A stretch of DNA of 64,000 bases from Burkholderiales bacterium (GCA_016213265.1 JACRBA010000130.1:31571-95570), one strand, 5' to 3'. Shown: positions 1 through 9,255, counted from the stretch's first letter. Made by a program: numbers and translations. Notes: generated from the letters alone by a model not told the origin.

Positions 1-41
1 AGCAGCAGCACGCCGTCGAGGGCGGTGGTCTCGATCTTCAT
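1..41 (-). CDS. rfbC: Partial dTDP-4-dehydrorhamnose 3,5-epimerase (N-terminus only)
   Basis: Only the first 13 codons are inside the window. They read MKIETTALDGVLLL-like, which resembles the beginning of RfbC proteins, the enzymes that epimerise dTDP-4-keto-6-deoxyglucose on the way to dTDP-L-rhamnose. An in-frame upstream ATG at 59 would add six residues. The gene is divergent from the LuxR-type regulator and lies near rfbA at 1857-2759, which fits a dTDP-rhamnose pathway continuing off the left edge. So little protein is visible that the call depends mainly on the neighbouring rfbA. Confidence 0.5.
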   Translation of the reverse strand, partial: MKIETTALDGVLL

Positions 42-92
42 GCGCGGCGATTGTCCCATGCGCCCCTGCGACGACCGCTGACGCGGGCGCGG

Positions 93-108
93 GTAACCAA
101 TTGTTCAC
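93..108. promoter_or_regulatory. Imperfect 16-bp palindrome in the luxR-type/rfbC divergent region
   Basis: GTAACCAATTGTTCAC is centred on CAATTG, and its two 8-base arms agree at 6 of 8 positions. It is an AT-richer patch in very GC-rich DNA, midway between the divergent starts at 41/59 (minus) and 200 (plus). It could be an operator, possibly for the adjacent LuxR-type regulator. This is inferred from position and symmetry only. Confidence 0.3.
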
Positions 109-199
109 ACTTTGGCCGAACACGCGCACAGCCGGCCGGCGCAAGCCCTGCGGCCTGCCCCAAGATCCGCAGTCTGGCCCTGCCATTGCCCCACCGCCC

Positions 200-892
200 A
201 TGAACGCCACGACGACCGTCGAACTCAACGCCCTGGAATGCGAACTGTCCTACCGCGGGCCCGAGCGCCGCAGCGGCGAGCAGGCCGGTCTGGTGCGGCT
301 GATGGCCGCGGTGCTCGACGAGGTCGACTACGGGCTCATGCTGCTGTCGGGCGACGGCCTGGTGGTGCATGCCAACCACGCCGCCCTGCGCGAGCTGGCC
401 ACCGACCACCCGCTGGAGCTGCGCCAGCGTCGCCTGCGCGCCCGCGACACGGCGGACCAGTCCGCCCTGGCCGATGCCCTGCAGGGCGCGCGCCACCGCG
501 GCAGCCGCACCCTGCTGAACCTGGGCAGCGACATGGCCCGTGTGGGCGTGTCCATCGTGCCGCTGCCCCTGCCCCTGTCGTCGCGTGCGGGCGGCAACGC
601 GGTGCTGCTCACGCTGCAGCGGGCGCAGATCGTCGAGAAGCTGTCCGTGGGCGCCTTCGCCCGGGCACGCGGCCTGTCGCAGCGCGAGGAGGAGGTGCTG
701 GCCGCGCTGTGTGAAGGCCTGCGCCCCCAGCAGATCGCCGAGCAGCTGGGTGTGGCGGTGGCCACCGTGCGCAGCCACGTGCACAACCTCAAGGAAAAGA
801 CGCACAGCCGCAGCATGGTGGAGCTGGTCAAGCAGGTGGCCCTGCTGCCGCCCATGGTGACGGCGCTCAAGACCCCCCGCCCGGCGGGCTGA
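200..892 (+). CDS. LuxR-type HTH transcriptional regulator
   Basis: A 230-residue protein with a C-terminal LuxR/FixJ-type helix-turn-helix at about residues 155-220 (GLSQREEEVLAALCEG, then QQIAEQLGVAVATVRSHV). This is the standard DNA-binding and dimerisation unit. The N-terminal half (LDEVDYGLMLLSGDGLVVHAN) looks like a degenerate PAS-type sensor rather than a phosphorylatable receiver, because no receiver aspartate pattern is visible. The ATG at 200 is preferred to an in-frame ATG at 101, whose extra residues look like translated promoter DNA. It converges with the eight-gene polysaccharide operon and diverges from rfbC, so it may regulate polysaccharide genes. Confidence 0.8.
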   Translation: MNATTTVELNALECELSYRGPERRSGEQAGLVRLMAAVLDEVDYGLMLLSGDGLVVHANHAALRELATDHPLELRQRRLRARDTADQSALADALQGARHRGSRTLLNLGSDMARVGVSIVPLPLPLSSRAGGNAVLLTLQRAQIVEKLSVGAFARARGLSQREEEVLAALCEGLRPQQIAEQLGVAVATVRSHVHNLKEKTHSRSMVELVKQVALLPPMVTALKTPRPAG

Positions 893-919
893 GGCCACGC
901 CGCCGCGTGCGGCGCGCCG

Positions 920-1849
920 TCAGACGCGGCGCGCGAGCACCCGCACCGAGTCGTAGCGCCTGGCGGGCGCGGCCAGCGCGCTGCGCAGCAGCAGGCCCCA
1001 GCTCTCGCGCTGCCAGGCGCTGCTGCGGTCGGCGGCGCTGTCGGTGCGGGCGTGGATGTCGTGCAGCGCCGCGATCCATGAGGTGTCGAACTGCCGGGTG
1101 AAGCCGGTGTGGCGCACGGATTCCACCTCGAAGCCCGCGCGGCCCAGCAGGGCACGCAGGGAATCGAGCGTGAAGAAGTGCAGGTGGCGCGGCACATCGG
1201 TCCACGGCCAGCTCGCCCCGAAGGCCCAGAAGCCCAGCGCGTCGGCGTTCGGCACCTCCACCATCAGGCGGGCCCCCGCGCGCAGGCGGCCATGCGCCTG
1301 GCGCAGCGCCTCGTCGGGGTGGCGGGTGTGCTCCAGCACGTGCGACATCAGCGCGCCGTCGAACCCGGCGCCCAGCTCGGGCGGAAGCACCTCCGCCGTG
1401 CCGGCGAACACCACGCCATGGCGCTCGGCGACCTGGCGTGCCGCCGGGTCGGGCTCCACGCCGCACGCATCGAAGCCCGCCGCGCGCAAGGCGGCCAGGT
1501 TGTGGCCGCTGCCGCAGCCGATGTCCACCAGCCGGCCCGGGGCCGCACCGAACTCCGCCGGGGAGAAATCCACCCCGCGGTCCAGCCGCCAGGCCAGGTG
1601 GGTGCGCACCCGCGCCAGCAGGCTGCCGCGCGGGGCGGCGGCGCCCGAGGCCGGGTCGGCGTGGGTGTAGTAGGCCACGCGGTAGAAGGCGGCCACCTGC
1701 TCGGCCGAGGGCTCGCCGGCCACCCGCCCGTAGCGGCACGCGTCGCACCAGTCCACGCGCCAGCGCTCGGTGCAGTCGGGGCGGCGCCAGTCGCGGGTGT
1801 CGAACAGCGCACGCATGGCCCCGTGGCACCAGGGGCAGCGGCCGGCCAT
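920..1849 (-). CDS. SAM-dependent methyltransferase with N-terminal zinc ribbon
   Basis: A 309-residue protein. Cys5/Cys8 (CPWC) and Cys35/Cys38 (CDAC) form a likely zinc ribbon. The class I methyltransferase core follows, with motif I VDIGCGSGHN at about residue 103-112, an acidic residue in CGVEPDP, and HVLEHTRHPDEAL at about 168, a pattern common in Methyltransf_11/23 enzymes. It is the last gene of the minus-strand operon, starting 8 bp after the rfbA stop. The context suggests methylation of a sugar residue or of a lipid-linked intermediate. The substrate cannot be read from the sequence. It ends 27 bp from the convergent regulator gene. Confidence 0.8.
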   Translation of the reverse strand: MAGRCPWCHGAMRALFDTRDWRRPDCTERWRVDWCDACRYGRVAGEPSAEQVAAFYRVAYYTHADPASGAAAPRGSLLARVRTHLAWRLDRGVDFSPAEFGAAPGRLVDIGCGSGHNLAALRAAGFDACGVEPDPAARQVAERHGVVFAGTAEVLPPELGAGFDGALMSHVLEHTRHPDEALRQAHGRLRAGARLMVEVPNADALGFWAFGASWPWTDVPRHLHFFTLDSLRALLGRAGFEVESVRHTGFTRQFDTSWIAALHDIHARTDSAADRSSAWQRESWGLLLRSALAAPARRYDSVRVLARRV

Positions 1850-1856
1850 GCCGGGC

Positions 1857-2759
1857 TCAGAAGACGCGGTCACGGAGCACCTGCTGCAGGTATTGGCCAT
1901 AGCCGCTCTTGGCCAGCGGCGCGGCCAGCGACTCCAGGCGGGCATCGTCGATCCAGCCCTGGCGCCAGCAGATCTCCTCGGGGCAGCAGACCTTGAGCCC
2001 CTGGCGCTTCTCGATCGTCTGCACGAAGGCGCCGGCCTCGAGGAGGCTGTCGTGCGTGCCGGTGTCGAGCCAGGCGTCGCCGCGGCCGAAGATCTGCACG
2101 TCGAGCTGGCCTGACTCGAGGTAGCCCCGGTTGAGGTCGGTGATCTCCAGCTCGCCCCGGGCGCTGGGCCGCAGGGCGCGGGCGCGGTCGACGACCTGCT
2201 CATCGTAGAAGTACAGGCCCGTCACCGCGTAGCGGCTCCTGGGGTGGGCGGGCTTTTCCTCCAGGCTGATGGCGCGGCCGCCCGCGTCGAACTCCACCAC
2301 GCCGTAACGTTCGGGGTCGGTCACCGGGTAGGCGAAGACCGTGGCGCCGTCCGGCCGCGCGGCCGCGGCCTGCAGCCGGCGGCCGAGGTCGTGGCCGTAG
2401 AAGATGTTGTCGCCCAGCACGAGCGCGCTGCACTGGCCATCGAGAAAACGCTCGCCGATCAGGAACGCCTGCGCCAGGCCCTCGGGCTGGGGCTGCACGG
2501 CGTACTGCAGCGAGATGCCCCAGCGGTCGCCATCGCCCAGCAGCTGCTCGAAGCGCGGGGTGTCCTGCGGGGTGCTGATGATGAGGATCTCGCGGATGCC
2601 CGCCAGCAGCAGCGCCGACAGCGGGTAGTACACCATCGGCTTGTCGTACACCGGCAGCAGCTGCTTGCTCATGGCCAGGGTGGCCGGGTGCAGCCGCGTG
2701 CCGGAGCCACCGGCGAGGATGATGCCCTTGCGGCGGGACGGGGAGGCGGAACGGGTCAT
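1857..2759 (-). CDS. rfbA: Glucose-1-phosphate thymidylyltransferase
   Basis: A 300-residue cytoplasmic nucleotidyltransferase that makes dTDP-glucose from glucose-1-phosphate and dTTP, the first step of dTDP-rhamnose synthesis. The diagnostic [14 protein letters not shown] signature is near residues 12-25, followed by [18 protein letters not shown] and [13 protein letters not shown], all typical of RmlA/RfbA. The length matches the family (about 290-300). Its ATG overlaps the stop of the upstream WecG-like gene by 4 bp (ATGA), so the two are translationally coupled. rfbB and rfbD are not seen and rfbC is cut by the window edge. Confidence 0.95.
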   Translation of the reverse strand: MTRSASPSRRKGIILAGGSGTRLHPATLAMSKQLLPVYDKPMVYYPLSALLLAGIREILIISTPQDTPRFEQLLGDGDRWGISLQYAVQPQPEGLAQAFLIGERFLDGQCSALVLGDNIFYGHDLGRRLQAAAARPDGATVFAYPVTDPERYGVVEFDAGGRAISLEEKPAHPRSRYAVTGLYFYDEQVVDRARALRPSARGELEITDLNRGYLESGQLDVQIFGRGDAWLDTGTHDSLLEAGAFVQTIEKRQGLKVCCPEEICWRQGWIDDARLESLAAPLAKSGYGQYLQQVLRDRVF

Positions 2760-3598
2760 CGCGGGTCTCCGGATCGGTCGGTGACGGGAACGGGGGCGGC
2801 GGGCACCGCCGGCGCGGGGCCGATGCCCGGGAAGGGGTCACGGTACTGGCCCGCCCGCGCCTGCGCCATCCACCACAGGAAGCGGCTGTTGCGCAGGTAG
2901 CGCCGCCCATAGCGGCGCGGCTCGCTGAGCACGCGGTAGGCCCACTCCAGGCCCAGGCGGCGCATCCACATCGGCGCGCGGGCGACGGCGCCGGCTTCGT
3001 AGTCCAGCGTGGCGCCCACGCCCACCAGCACGCGCACGCCGGGCAGACGGTGGCGGTGGCGCGCGAGCCAGATCTCCTGGCGCGGTGCCCCCAGGCCCAG
3101 GAACAGTGCGGTCGCCCCGCTGGCGCGCACCTGCGCGATGGCCGCGTCGGTCTCCGCCGCGTCCTCGGCGAAGCGCATGGAGGGGCCGAGCGCGCCCACC
3201 ACGATCTCGCGGCCGGCGCGCGCATTGATGCGCTGGCGTGCCTGCTCGGCCACGCCCGGCGCCGCGCCCAGCAGGAAGATGCGCACCGCCGGGTTGGCGG
3301 CGTGGCGCTGGCAATAGGCGGGCACGAAATCGGAGCCGGTGACCTTCTCGCGCACGCCCTGGCCCTGCCAGCGCAGCGCGGCCATCACGTAATGGCTGTC
3401 CACGGTCACGAAGTCGGCGCTGCGGTAGGCCGCGACGAAGGCCGCGTCGTGCTGCAGGTGCCAGCGATGGTCGGGGTTGACGGTGAACACCAGGCCGCCC
3501 TCGGCATCGAGCCGGTCCATCAGCTCGGCCTGGGTGAGGTCGTCCGCCCACACGTTGAGCAGCGGCACGCGGCGCCAGGGGCGCGGGGGGAAATTCAT
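2756..3598 (-). CDS. WecG/TagA/CpsF-family glycosyltransferase
   Basis: A 280-residue cytoplasmic or peripheral GT26 glycosyltransferase. Family landmarks are [14 protein letters not shown], the central [11 protein letters not shown] segment, [13 protein letters not shown] and [13 protein letters not shown]. The usual pDG loop is replaced by TVDSHYVM, as in a subgroup of the family that has V/T-D-S at this place. Enzymes of this family transfer a sugar such as ManNAc or ManNAcA onto an undecaprenyl-PP-sugar. It sits between a membrane GT2 and rfbA with 4-bp overlaps on both sides, so it belongs to the same operon. The donor is not predictable. Confidence 0.88.
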   Translation of the reverse strand: MNFPPRPWRRVPLLNVWADDLTQAELMDRLDAEGGLVFTVNPDHRWHLQHDAAFVAAYRSADFVTVDSHYVMAALRWQGQGVREKVTGSDFVPAYCQRHAANPAVRIFLLGAAPGVAEQARQRINARAGREIVVGALGPSMRFAEDAAETDAAIAQVRASGATALFLGLGAPRQEIWLARHRHRLPGVRVLVGVGATLDYEAGAVARAPMWMRRLGLEWAYRVLSEPRRYGRRYLRNSRFLWWMAQARAGQYRDPFPGIGPAPAVPAAPVPVTDRSGDPR

Positions 3599-4833
3599 GG
3601 GGTGTCGTCCTTGCGCTGCGCCGTGTCGCCGCGGCCGGTGCGCACCCAAGTGGTCTGGCGCCGCGTGAGGAACCGCGCATACACGCCCAGCTTGCCCAGC
3701 ACATACAGCGGGATGCCCAGCAGATCCCAGGCCGACAGCCAATGGCGGCCCCAGCGCGCCCAGGCGGCCAGCACGGCGGCCGCCAGGGCCAGGGCCGCCG
3801 CGCTGGCCAGCGCGAAGGCAGCGGCAGGCGCACGCGCCGCCGGCATCCATGCCGACAGCCCTGCGGTGGCCAGCCAGAGCGCGGTGACCAACAGCACCAG
3901 CAGCGCCAGCGGCGGCACGGCCAGATCGAGCGCCATGGCGGCCAGGCGCCCGTCGCGGCGCCGCCAGGCCTCGCGCCACAGCGGCCAGGCGCGCTGGCCG
4001 ATCAGCCCGAGGTGGCCGTGCTCCCAACGCGTGCGCTGGGTGGCGGTGGCCTGCGCCGACGCCGGGAAGTGGCTCGTCACGATGGCCGCCTCGCAGAAGC
4101 GCGGCGGGTGGCCGGCGCGTGCCAGGTCCAACCCGAGCTGCATGTCCTCGGCCAGGTGGCCCGTGGCCAGGGGCGCGTCGGCCAGCAATGCCCAGGGGAA
4201 GGCCATGCCGCTGCCCGTGAGCGGGCAGGGCCAGCCCAGGCGCTCGCCGCCGCGCGGCCGCACCTGGTTCTTCACGGCCCAGGCAAAGGCCGCCACACGG
4301 CCTGTCAGGCGGGCCGGGCCGGCATGGCCCATGAGGTAGCAGGCCTGCACGGGCGCCTGGCGGCGCTGGCAATCCGCGGCCAGCGCGTCGAGCGCGCCGG
4401 GCGCCAGCAGGCAGTCCGCATCCACGATCACCACCACCGGCGGCGGCGCCGTGCGCAGATGGTCCACGCCGAAGGCCAGGGCGTAGCCCTTGCCGCGCTG
4501 GTCGTCACTGTGGCGCTCCACCACCTCGGCCCCGGCGGCGCGCGCGACGGCAGCGGTGTCGTCGCTGCAGTTGTCGGCCACCACCAGCAGGCGGTCGCCC
4601 GGACGCATCTGCGCACGCATGGCGGCCAGCGGCGCAGCAAGGCCGGGCGCCTCGTCATGGGCCGGCACCAGCAGCACCACCGGCGGGCGGGCCGAGGCAC
4701 CCGGTGCACGGCGGCCCGGCAGGCACGCGGCGGCCACCTGGGCGGCGAACACGAGCACGGGCAGCGCCAGCGCCAGCGCCGCGACGGCGAGCAGCGCACC
4801 GGCCAGTTCGGCGGCCACCAGGGCGGCGCTCAT
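3595..4833 (-). CDS. Membrane-embedded family 2 glycosyltransferase
   Basis: A 412-residue protein with an N-terminal transmembrane segment (about residues 5-38), a GT2 catalytic domain and two or three C-terminal membrane segments. This layout resembles cellulose- and hyaluronan-synthase relatives. Visible motifs are VLLVPAHDEAPGL, VVADNCSDDT, the metal-binding VIVDADCLL (DAD), the acceptor HLAEDMQLGL (ED) and TQRTRWEHG in place of the QxxRW motif. The ATG at 4833 overlaps the stop of the upstream GT4 by 4 bp, so an in-frame start 24 bp further upstream is disfavoured. It probably assembles the repeat unit at the inner membrane. Confidence 0.85.
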   Translation of the reverse strand: MSAALVAAELAGALLAVAALALALPVLVFAAQVAAACLPGRRAPGASARPPVVLLVPAHDEAPGLAAPLAAMRAQMRPGDRLLVVADNCSDDTAAVARAAGAEVVERHSDDQRGKGYALAFGVDHLRTAPPPVVVIVDADCLLAPGALDALAADCQRRQAPVQACYLMGHAGPARLTGRVAAFAWAVKNQVRPRGGERLGWPCPLTGSGMAFPWALLADAPLATGHLAEDMQLGLDLARAGHPPRFCEAAIVTSHFPASAQATATQRTRWEHGHLGLIGQRAWPLWREAWRRRDGRLAAMALDLAVPPLALLVLLVTALWLATAGLSAWMPAARAPAAAFALASAAALALAAAVLAAWARWGRHWLSAWDLLGIPLYVLGKLGVYARFLTRRQTTWVRTGRGDTAQRKDDTP

Positions 4834-6068
4834 CGCACGGCCTCCGCCTGCGCCCACACGGCCAGGAGGCGCCGGGCCTCCGCGTCCACGCCGTGGCGCG
4901 CCCGCACCCGCTCACGGCCCGCGCGGCCCATGGCGGCCAGCATGTCGGGCGGCGCCGCCAGGCAGGCGCGCATGGCCTGTGCGGCGGCGCTGGGCGATCC
5001 GGCCTCGAACAACCAGCCCTCCACACCGTCGCGCACCAGCTCGGGAATGCCCGCCACGTAGGTGGCGAGCACCGGGCGGCCAACGGCGAGCGCCTCCATG
5101 ATGACCACGGGCAGGCCCTCGGCAAAACTGGGCAGCACCAGCGCACGCGCGGCGACCAGCTCGCGGCGCACCTGCGCGCTGGAGATCCAGCCCGTGATGC
5201 GCACCCGCGCCTGCAGGCCGTGGCGGGCGATGGCCGCCTCGACCTGCGGCCGCATCTCGCCGTCGCCGGCCAGCACCAGGTCGAAGTCCAGGCCTTCGGC
5301 CGCCAGCCGGGCCGCCGCCTCCACCAGCAGCAGCTGGCCCTTTTGCTCGCACAGGCGGCCCACACAGACCAGGCGCGGCGCGCTCGACGGCGGTTCCGGC
5401 GCCTCGCCGAAGAAGGCGGCCTCCAGGCCGCAGTGCACCACCCGCACCTTGGGCCAGTCCTCCAGCCGCGCCCAGCGCCAGAGCTGGCTGCGGCCATAGG
5501 CGCTGATGGCCACCACGGCGTTGGCCCGGGCGATCTTCTCGCGCAGGTGCAGCGCCTCGGGTTTGTCGAATTCCTCCGGGCCGTGCACGGTGAAGCTGTA
5601 GGGCGGCCCGCCCAGCGCGTGCGCCAGCATGGCCACCTCGGCCGCGTTGGTGCCGAAGTGCGCGTGCAGCTGCGTCGCCCCCCCGTGGCGGGCCAGGCGC
5701 TGCACCAGCGCGCAGGCCTCGGCCAGGTAGACCAGGTGCCAAGGCCAGGCGCGGTCGGCCCGCCGGGCCACGCGCAGCGCCAGCGCCAGTGCCAGCGCGA
5801 AGCGGCGTGGTGTGGCCAGCGCCTGGCGCAGCGCCGCCCAGGCCAGGGGCGCGAGCCCGCCGTACAGCAGGTAGTGCGTGCGCCCCAGCTCCCCGCGGTC
5901 CTCGCTGTCCACGACCTCGGCGTCCCAGCCGCGCAGGGCGAAGCGCAGCACCGTGGCGCCCTGGCGCTCCAGCGCCGCGATCTCGCGGCGGATGAAGGTG
6001 TGGCTCACCTTCGGGTACTGGTTCACCAGGTAGGCGACCCGCATGGCCGGCGACGGCTGCTCGTGCAT
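4830..6068 (-). CDS. Family 4 glycosyltransferase
   Basis: A 412-residue GT-B fold retaining glycosyltransferase. The N-terminal acceptor half starts MRVAYLVNQYPKVSHTFI and includes LHAHFGTNAAEVAML and FTVHGPEEFDKPEAL. The donor half has VCVGRLCEQKGQLLLVEA and the nucleotide-sugar motif with paired glutamates, LPSFAEGLPVVIMEALAVG. This combination is typical of colanic-acid/EPS-type GT4 enzymes. It follows the oxidoreductase-epimerase fusion by 11 bp and overlaps the next gene by 4 bp. An alternative start eight codons in (MRVAYLV) is possible. Confidence 0.88.
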   Translation of the reverse strand: MHEQPSPAMRVAYLVNQYPKVSHTFIRREIAALERQGATVLRFALRGWDAEVVDSEDRGELGRTHYLLYGGLAPLAWAALRQALATPRRFALALALALRVARRADRAWPWHLVYLAEACALVQRLARHGGATQLHAHFGTNAAEVAMLAHALGGPPYSFTVHGPEEFDKPEALHLREKIARANAVVAISAYGRSQLWRWARLEDWPKVRVVHCGLEAAFFGEAPEPPSSAPRLVCVGRLCEQKGQLLLVEAAARLAAEGLDFDLVLAGDGEMRPQVEAAIARHGLQARVRITGWISSAQVRRELVAARALVLPSFAEGLPVVIMEALAVGRPVLATYVAGIPELVRDGVEGWLFEAGSPSAAAQAMRACLAAPPDMLAAMGRAGRERVRARHGVDAEARRLLAVWAQAEAVR

Positions 6069-6079
6069 CGGGGCGGCGC

Positions 6080-8215
6080 TCAGCGCAGGTAGTGGCGCAC
6101 CGCCGCGGCGATGCCGCGTTCGACCAGCGCCTCGCGCGTGCCCGCGGGCTGCCAGCCCAGCACCGCACGTGTCTGGCTGGCGTCAAAGCGCGCGGCCAGC
6201 TGACGGCAGGCCCAGTCGTGGTAGCTGGGGCGCTTGCGGTTGGGGTGGCGGATCGCGTGCTTGACGGCCTCCTTGGCCACGTCCAGCAGGAAGTACTTCC
6301 ACACCGGCGTGGGCGTGGCGCGCACGCGCGTGCCGGTCAGGCGCGAGACCTCGTCCACGTACTCGCGGGCGGTGAGCAGCGGCTCGTCGGTGAGCAGGAA
6401 GCTGCGGCCCTCGATGCCGGGCGAGTCCAGCCCGCGCACGAGCGCGTCGGCCACGTCGTCCACCAGCACCAGGGGCAGCTTGTGCTCGCCGCTGCCCCAG
6501 TACTGCACCCGCGTGTCGCTGTGGAACATGCCCACGCCCCAGTGGGCAGGCGGGCAACCTTCGCCGATGACCACCGCCGGGCGGAAGATGACCAGCGGCA
6601 GGCCGCGGCCGCGGTGCATGTCCAGCAGCAGCGCCTCGCACGCCGCCTTGGAACGCGCATAGAGGTTGCGCGCATGCAGCGCGCCGTCCAGCGGCGTGTC
6701 GCCCTGGATGACCGCGTTCGGGTCGGCCGCGTCGTAGGAATCGATGGTGCCGGTGTAGATGAAGCGGCGCACGCCGGCGGCCAGCGCCGCCTCGGCCAGC
6801 ACACGCGTGGGGCGCTGGTCGCCGTCCACGTAGTCCTGCCAGCGCTGGCCCACCGCCTTGGCCAGGTGGTAGACCACGGCGATGCCCTGCAGCGCCGCAG
6901 CCAGCGCCTGCGGGTCGTCGAGTGCACCCTCGGCCACCTCCACGGGCAGGCCCTCCAGCTCGGCGCGCGCGCCGGCCGCGCTGCGCGAGTACACGCGCAC
7001 GCCATGCCCGGCCGCCAGCAGCGCACGCACCAGGCGCTTGCCGATGAAGCCCGTGCCGCCGACGACCAGCACGTCGGCCGGCCGCGCGGGCGCCACCGGC
7101 GCCGGCGCGGGGCGCGGCGAACCCAGCACACCCGCGCTGGCGGCGATGCGCTCGCAGGTGCGCACCACCTCGGCGCCGAAGCGGCCCGACAGCCGCTCGT
7201 CCAGCCGGCCCGTGGCCACACCCGCGTAGAAGGCGGCCACGCTGCGGCCCACGCTGTCGAGGAACACGTTGGCGTCGGAGCGCTTGCGCAGCGTGCCCAG
7301 GAACTGGCGGGCGAAGTTGGCCCGCGCCTGCCCGGCCCACGCCCGCGCGCCCTGCCGCCCGGCGCGCCAGGCGTCGAACAGCGCGCTGTTGCTGCGCGCC
7401 TCGTCCCACTGCAGCCAGTCGCGGTCGAAATCGAGCGTGGCCGCCGCCGCGTAACCGCGCAGGCGCAGGCTGCGGTCGGCCTGGCCCGGTTGCACGGAGA
7501 GCTGCCAGCTCACCGTGGTGGGGCCGCGCCGCGCCATGACGCTCCATTGGCGGAACACGCGCTGGGCCATGGGCAGGTCGATGGGCAGGCCGGCCTGGGC
7601 GTGCAGCTCGTCCGGCGGGCCGACCAGGTCCACCAGGAAGGCGGCCAGGTGCGGGCCGAGCTCGAACAGCAGGTTGCCTTCGGCACGCAGCATCCAGTTG
7701 TTGTAGGGGCCGAACTGGATCAGGCCCAGCGGGTACAACCAGCGCAGGTCGACGTGGTCGAGCCGGCCCAGCGTGCCGTCGCGCACGGCCGTGCGCAGCC
7801 GCTCATAGGCCCGGCCGAACAGGAAGTTGTGGTTGACGCCCAGCTGCACGCGGTGCGCCTCGGCCAGCGCCACCAGCTCTTCGCACTGGGTGGCCTCCAG
7901 CCCCATGGGCTTTTCCACGAAGGCGTGCACGCCGGCCTGCAGGATGCGGCGCGTGCAATCGACGTGGGCCTGCGGCGGCACCAGCACGTGCACCACGTCC
8001 ACGCCAGCGGCGAGCATGTCGTCCAGCGAGGTGAAGGCGGCCGGGGTGCCGTGCGCCGCCGCGGCCGATTCGGCCCGCGCGCGCGACACGTCGCACACGG
8101 CCGCGAGCCGGGCGCCCGGCAGGGCCTCGACGGCCTTGGCGTGCGCGGTGAGGATGTAGCCTGCCCCCAGCAGGCCCACCCTCAGCGGGGTGGCGGTGTG
8201 TTCTTGTGGATGCAC
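6080..8215 (-). CDS. Fusion of Gfo/Idh/MocA oxidoreductase and NAD-dependent sugar epimerase/dehydratase
   Basis: A 711-residue two-enzyme protein. Residues about 12-345 are a Gfo/Idh/MocA dehydrogenase, with Rossmann GLLGAGYI near residue 14 and the catalytic-lysine region FVEKPMGLEA near 100. Residues about 378-711 are an extended SDR enzyme, with VVGGTGFIGKRLV near 380, a YTGTIDSYD serine region and NLYARSKAACEAL supplying the YxxxK catalytic pair near 518. The GTG at 8215 is chosen because no ATG lies upstream in the frame before the end of the preceding gene. It begins 14 bp after the GT2 stop at 8230. The two halves could act in sequence on one nucleotide sugar. The substrate is unknown. 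Confidence 0.85.
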   Translation of the reverse strand: MHPQEHTATPLRVGLLGAGYILTAHAKAVEALPGARLAAVCDVSRARAESAAAAHGTPAAFTSLDDMLAAGVDVVHVLVPPQAHVDCTRRILQAGVHAFVEKPMGLEATQCEELVALAEAHRVQLGVNHNFLFGRAYERLRTAVRDGTLGRLDHVDLRWLYPLGLIQFGPYNNWMLRAEGNLLFELGPHLAAFLVDLVGPPDELHAQAGLPIDLPMAQRVFRQWSVMARRGPTTVSWQLSVQPGQADRSLRLRGYAAAATLDFDRDWLQWDEARSNSALFDAWRAGRQGARAWAGQARANFARQFLGTLRKRSDANVFLDSVGRSVAAFYAGVATGRLDERLSGRFGAEVVRTCERIAASAGVLGSPRPAPAPVAPARPADVLVVGGTGFIGKRLVRALLAAGHGVRVYSRSAAGARAELEGLPVEVAEGALDDPQALAAALQGIAVVYHLAKAVGQRWQDYVDGDQRPTRVLAEAALAAGVRRFIYTGTIDSYDAADPNAVIQGDTPLDGALHARNLYARSKAACEALLLDMHRGRGLPLVIFRPAVVIGEGCPPAHWGVGMFHSDTRVQYWGSGEHKLPLVLVDDVADALVRGLDSPGIEGRSFLLTDEPLLTAREYVDEVSRLTGTRVRATPTPVWKYFLLDVAKEAVKHAIRHPNRKRPSYHDWACRQLAARFDASQTRAVLGWQPAGTREALVERGIAAAVRHYLR

Positions 8216-8229
8216 AGGTGAGCAGTGGG

Positions 8230-9255
8230 TTACTTGTATTCGATGAGCCGGTAGCGGCCGCGGGCGAGGTTGGCCTGGAACTTCAGCAGGCCCCAGGCGT
8301 TCGCGAACTTGGCCAGCAGGTTGAACCGGGTGTAGAGCCAGGCGTCGGCCGGGCGGTCGCCCTCGCCGCGCCGGTAGCGATAGATGCGCCAGGCGAGCAG
8401 CCCGTAGGCCGACAGCAGCAGCAGCGATGCGCCGCGGCTGGCCGGCACGAGGGCCAGCGCCAGCGCAGGCAGCGCCACGCCCCAGGCCCAGGTGGAGGCG
8501 CGCTCGCGGGCGCAGTCCTGCAGCGGCCCGCGGCCATGTAGGTGCGCGCGCTGCCCGATGGCGTGGCCGGCGCGCACCGCGCGCGTCCACCATTGGTCGA
8601 AGCGGTGCATGTCGGCATCGTGGGTGGCCATGGCCGCGTCGAGCTTGCGCAGGTGGTGGCCGGCCAGGGCCACCCGCACGCCGAACTCCGAATCCTCGCC
8701 GGCGATGACCTCCGTGCGGAACCCGCCCAGGGCCTCGAAGACCGCCAGCCGCACCATCATCAGGCCGCCGATCTGCCCGGGTCGCTCGATGCGGCCGGCG
8801 GCCGATTGCCACTCCAGCGCGCACAGGCGGTTGTAGTCGGACGCCTCGGGGTGGCGCTCGTGCAGGTGGCCCACCACCAGCGCGCAGCCGGGCTCGGCAG
8901 CGAGCGCAGCCTCCGCAGCGTCGAGCCAGCCGGGGGCCACGATGCAGTCGCCATCGAGAAACTGCACGTGCTGCAGGCCGGGCCAGCGCGCGTGCAGCAG
9001 CGCGGCGCCCTCGTTGCGGGCGCGCGCGGCAGAGAAGGGCCGCGCCGGGTCCAGCGGCAGCACCGCGTCGCACAGACCACGCGCGGCCTCGGCGCTGCCA
9101 TCACGCGAGCCCGAGTCCACGTACACCACCGGCCGCGGCTGCGCGCGCAGGGCCTGCAGGCAGGCGACGAGCCGGGCGCCCTCGTTGCGGCCGATGACCA
9201 CCACGCCCGACAGGGGCGTCGCCAGCGGCGCGGTCGGGCGCTCAGAGCCGGCCAT
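8230..9255 (-). CDS. Family 2 glycosyltransferase with C-terminal membrane segment
   Basis: A 341-residue protein. The GT-A domain has VVVIGRNEGARL, VDSGSRDGS, the metal site FLDGDCIVAPGW (DGD) and VIAGEDSEFGVRV as the catalytic-base region. A hydrophobic stretch follows at about 255-290, so the enzyme is probably membrane-anchored with a cytoplasmic catalytic domain. Its start overlaps the end of the upstream polymerase gene by 14 bp, indicating tight coupling. It belongs to the Wzx/Wzy repeat-unit operon. Donor and acceptor cannot be assigned. Confidence 0.87.
   Translation of the reverse strand: MAGSERPTAPLATPLSGVVVIGRNEGARLVACLQALRAQPRPVVYVDSGSRDGSAEAARGLCDAVLPLDPARPFSAARARNEGAALLHARWPGLQHVQFLDGDCIVAPGWLDAAEAALAAEPGCALVVGHLHERHPEASDYNRLCALEWQSAAGRIERPGQIGGLMMVRLAVFEALGGFRTEVIAGEDSEFGVRVALAGHHLRKLDAAMATHDADMHRFDQWWTRAVRAGHAIGQRAHLHGRGPLQDCARERASTWAWGVALPALALALVPASRGASLLLLSAYGLLAWRIYRYRRGEGDRPADAWLYTRFNLLAKFANAWGLLKFQANLARGRYRLIEYK

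Noticed and set aside
901..914. CGCCGC/GCGGCG hairpin between the convergent regulator and methyltransferase genes as terminator
   Set aside because: The loop is only 2 bases, there is no T-tract, and similar short GC inverted repeats occur by chance throughout this DNA.
6092..8221. A 709-codon open frame on the plus strand opposite the oxidoreductase-epimerase fusion
   Set aside because: It is antisense to a gene with clear Rossmann and catalytic motifs. Its translation is His/Gln/Arg/Val-rich without recognisable domains, which is typical of shadows in very GC-rich DNA.
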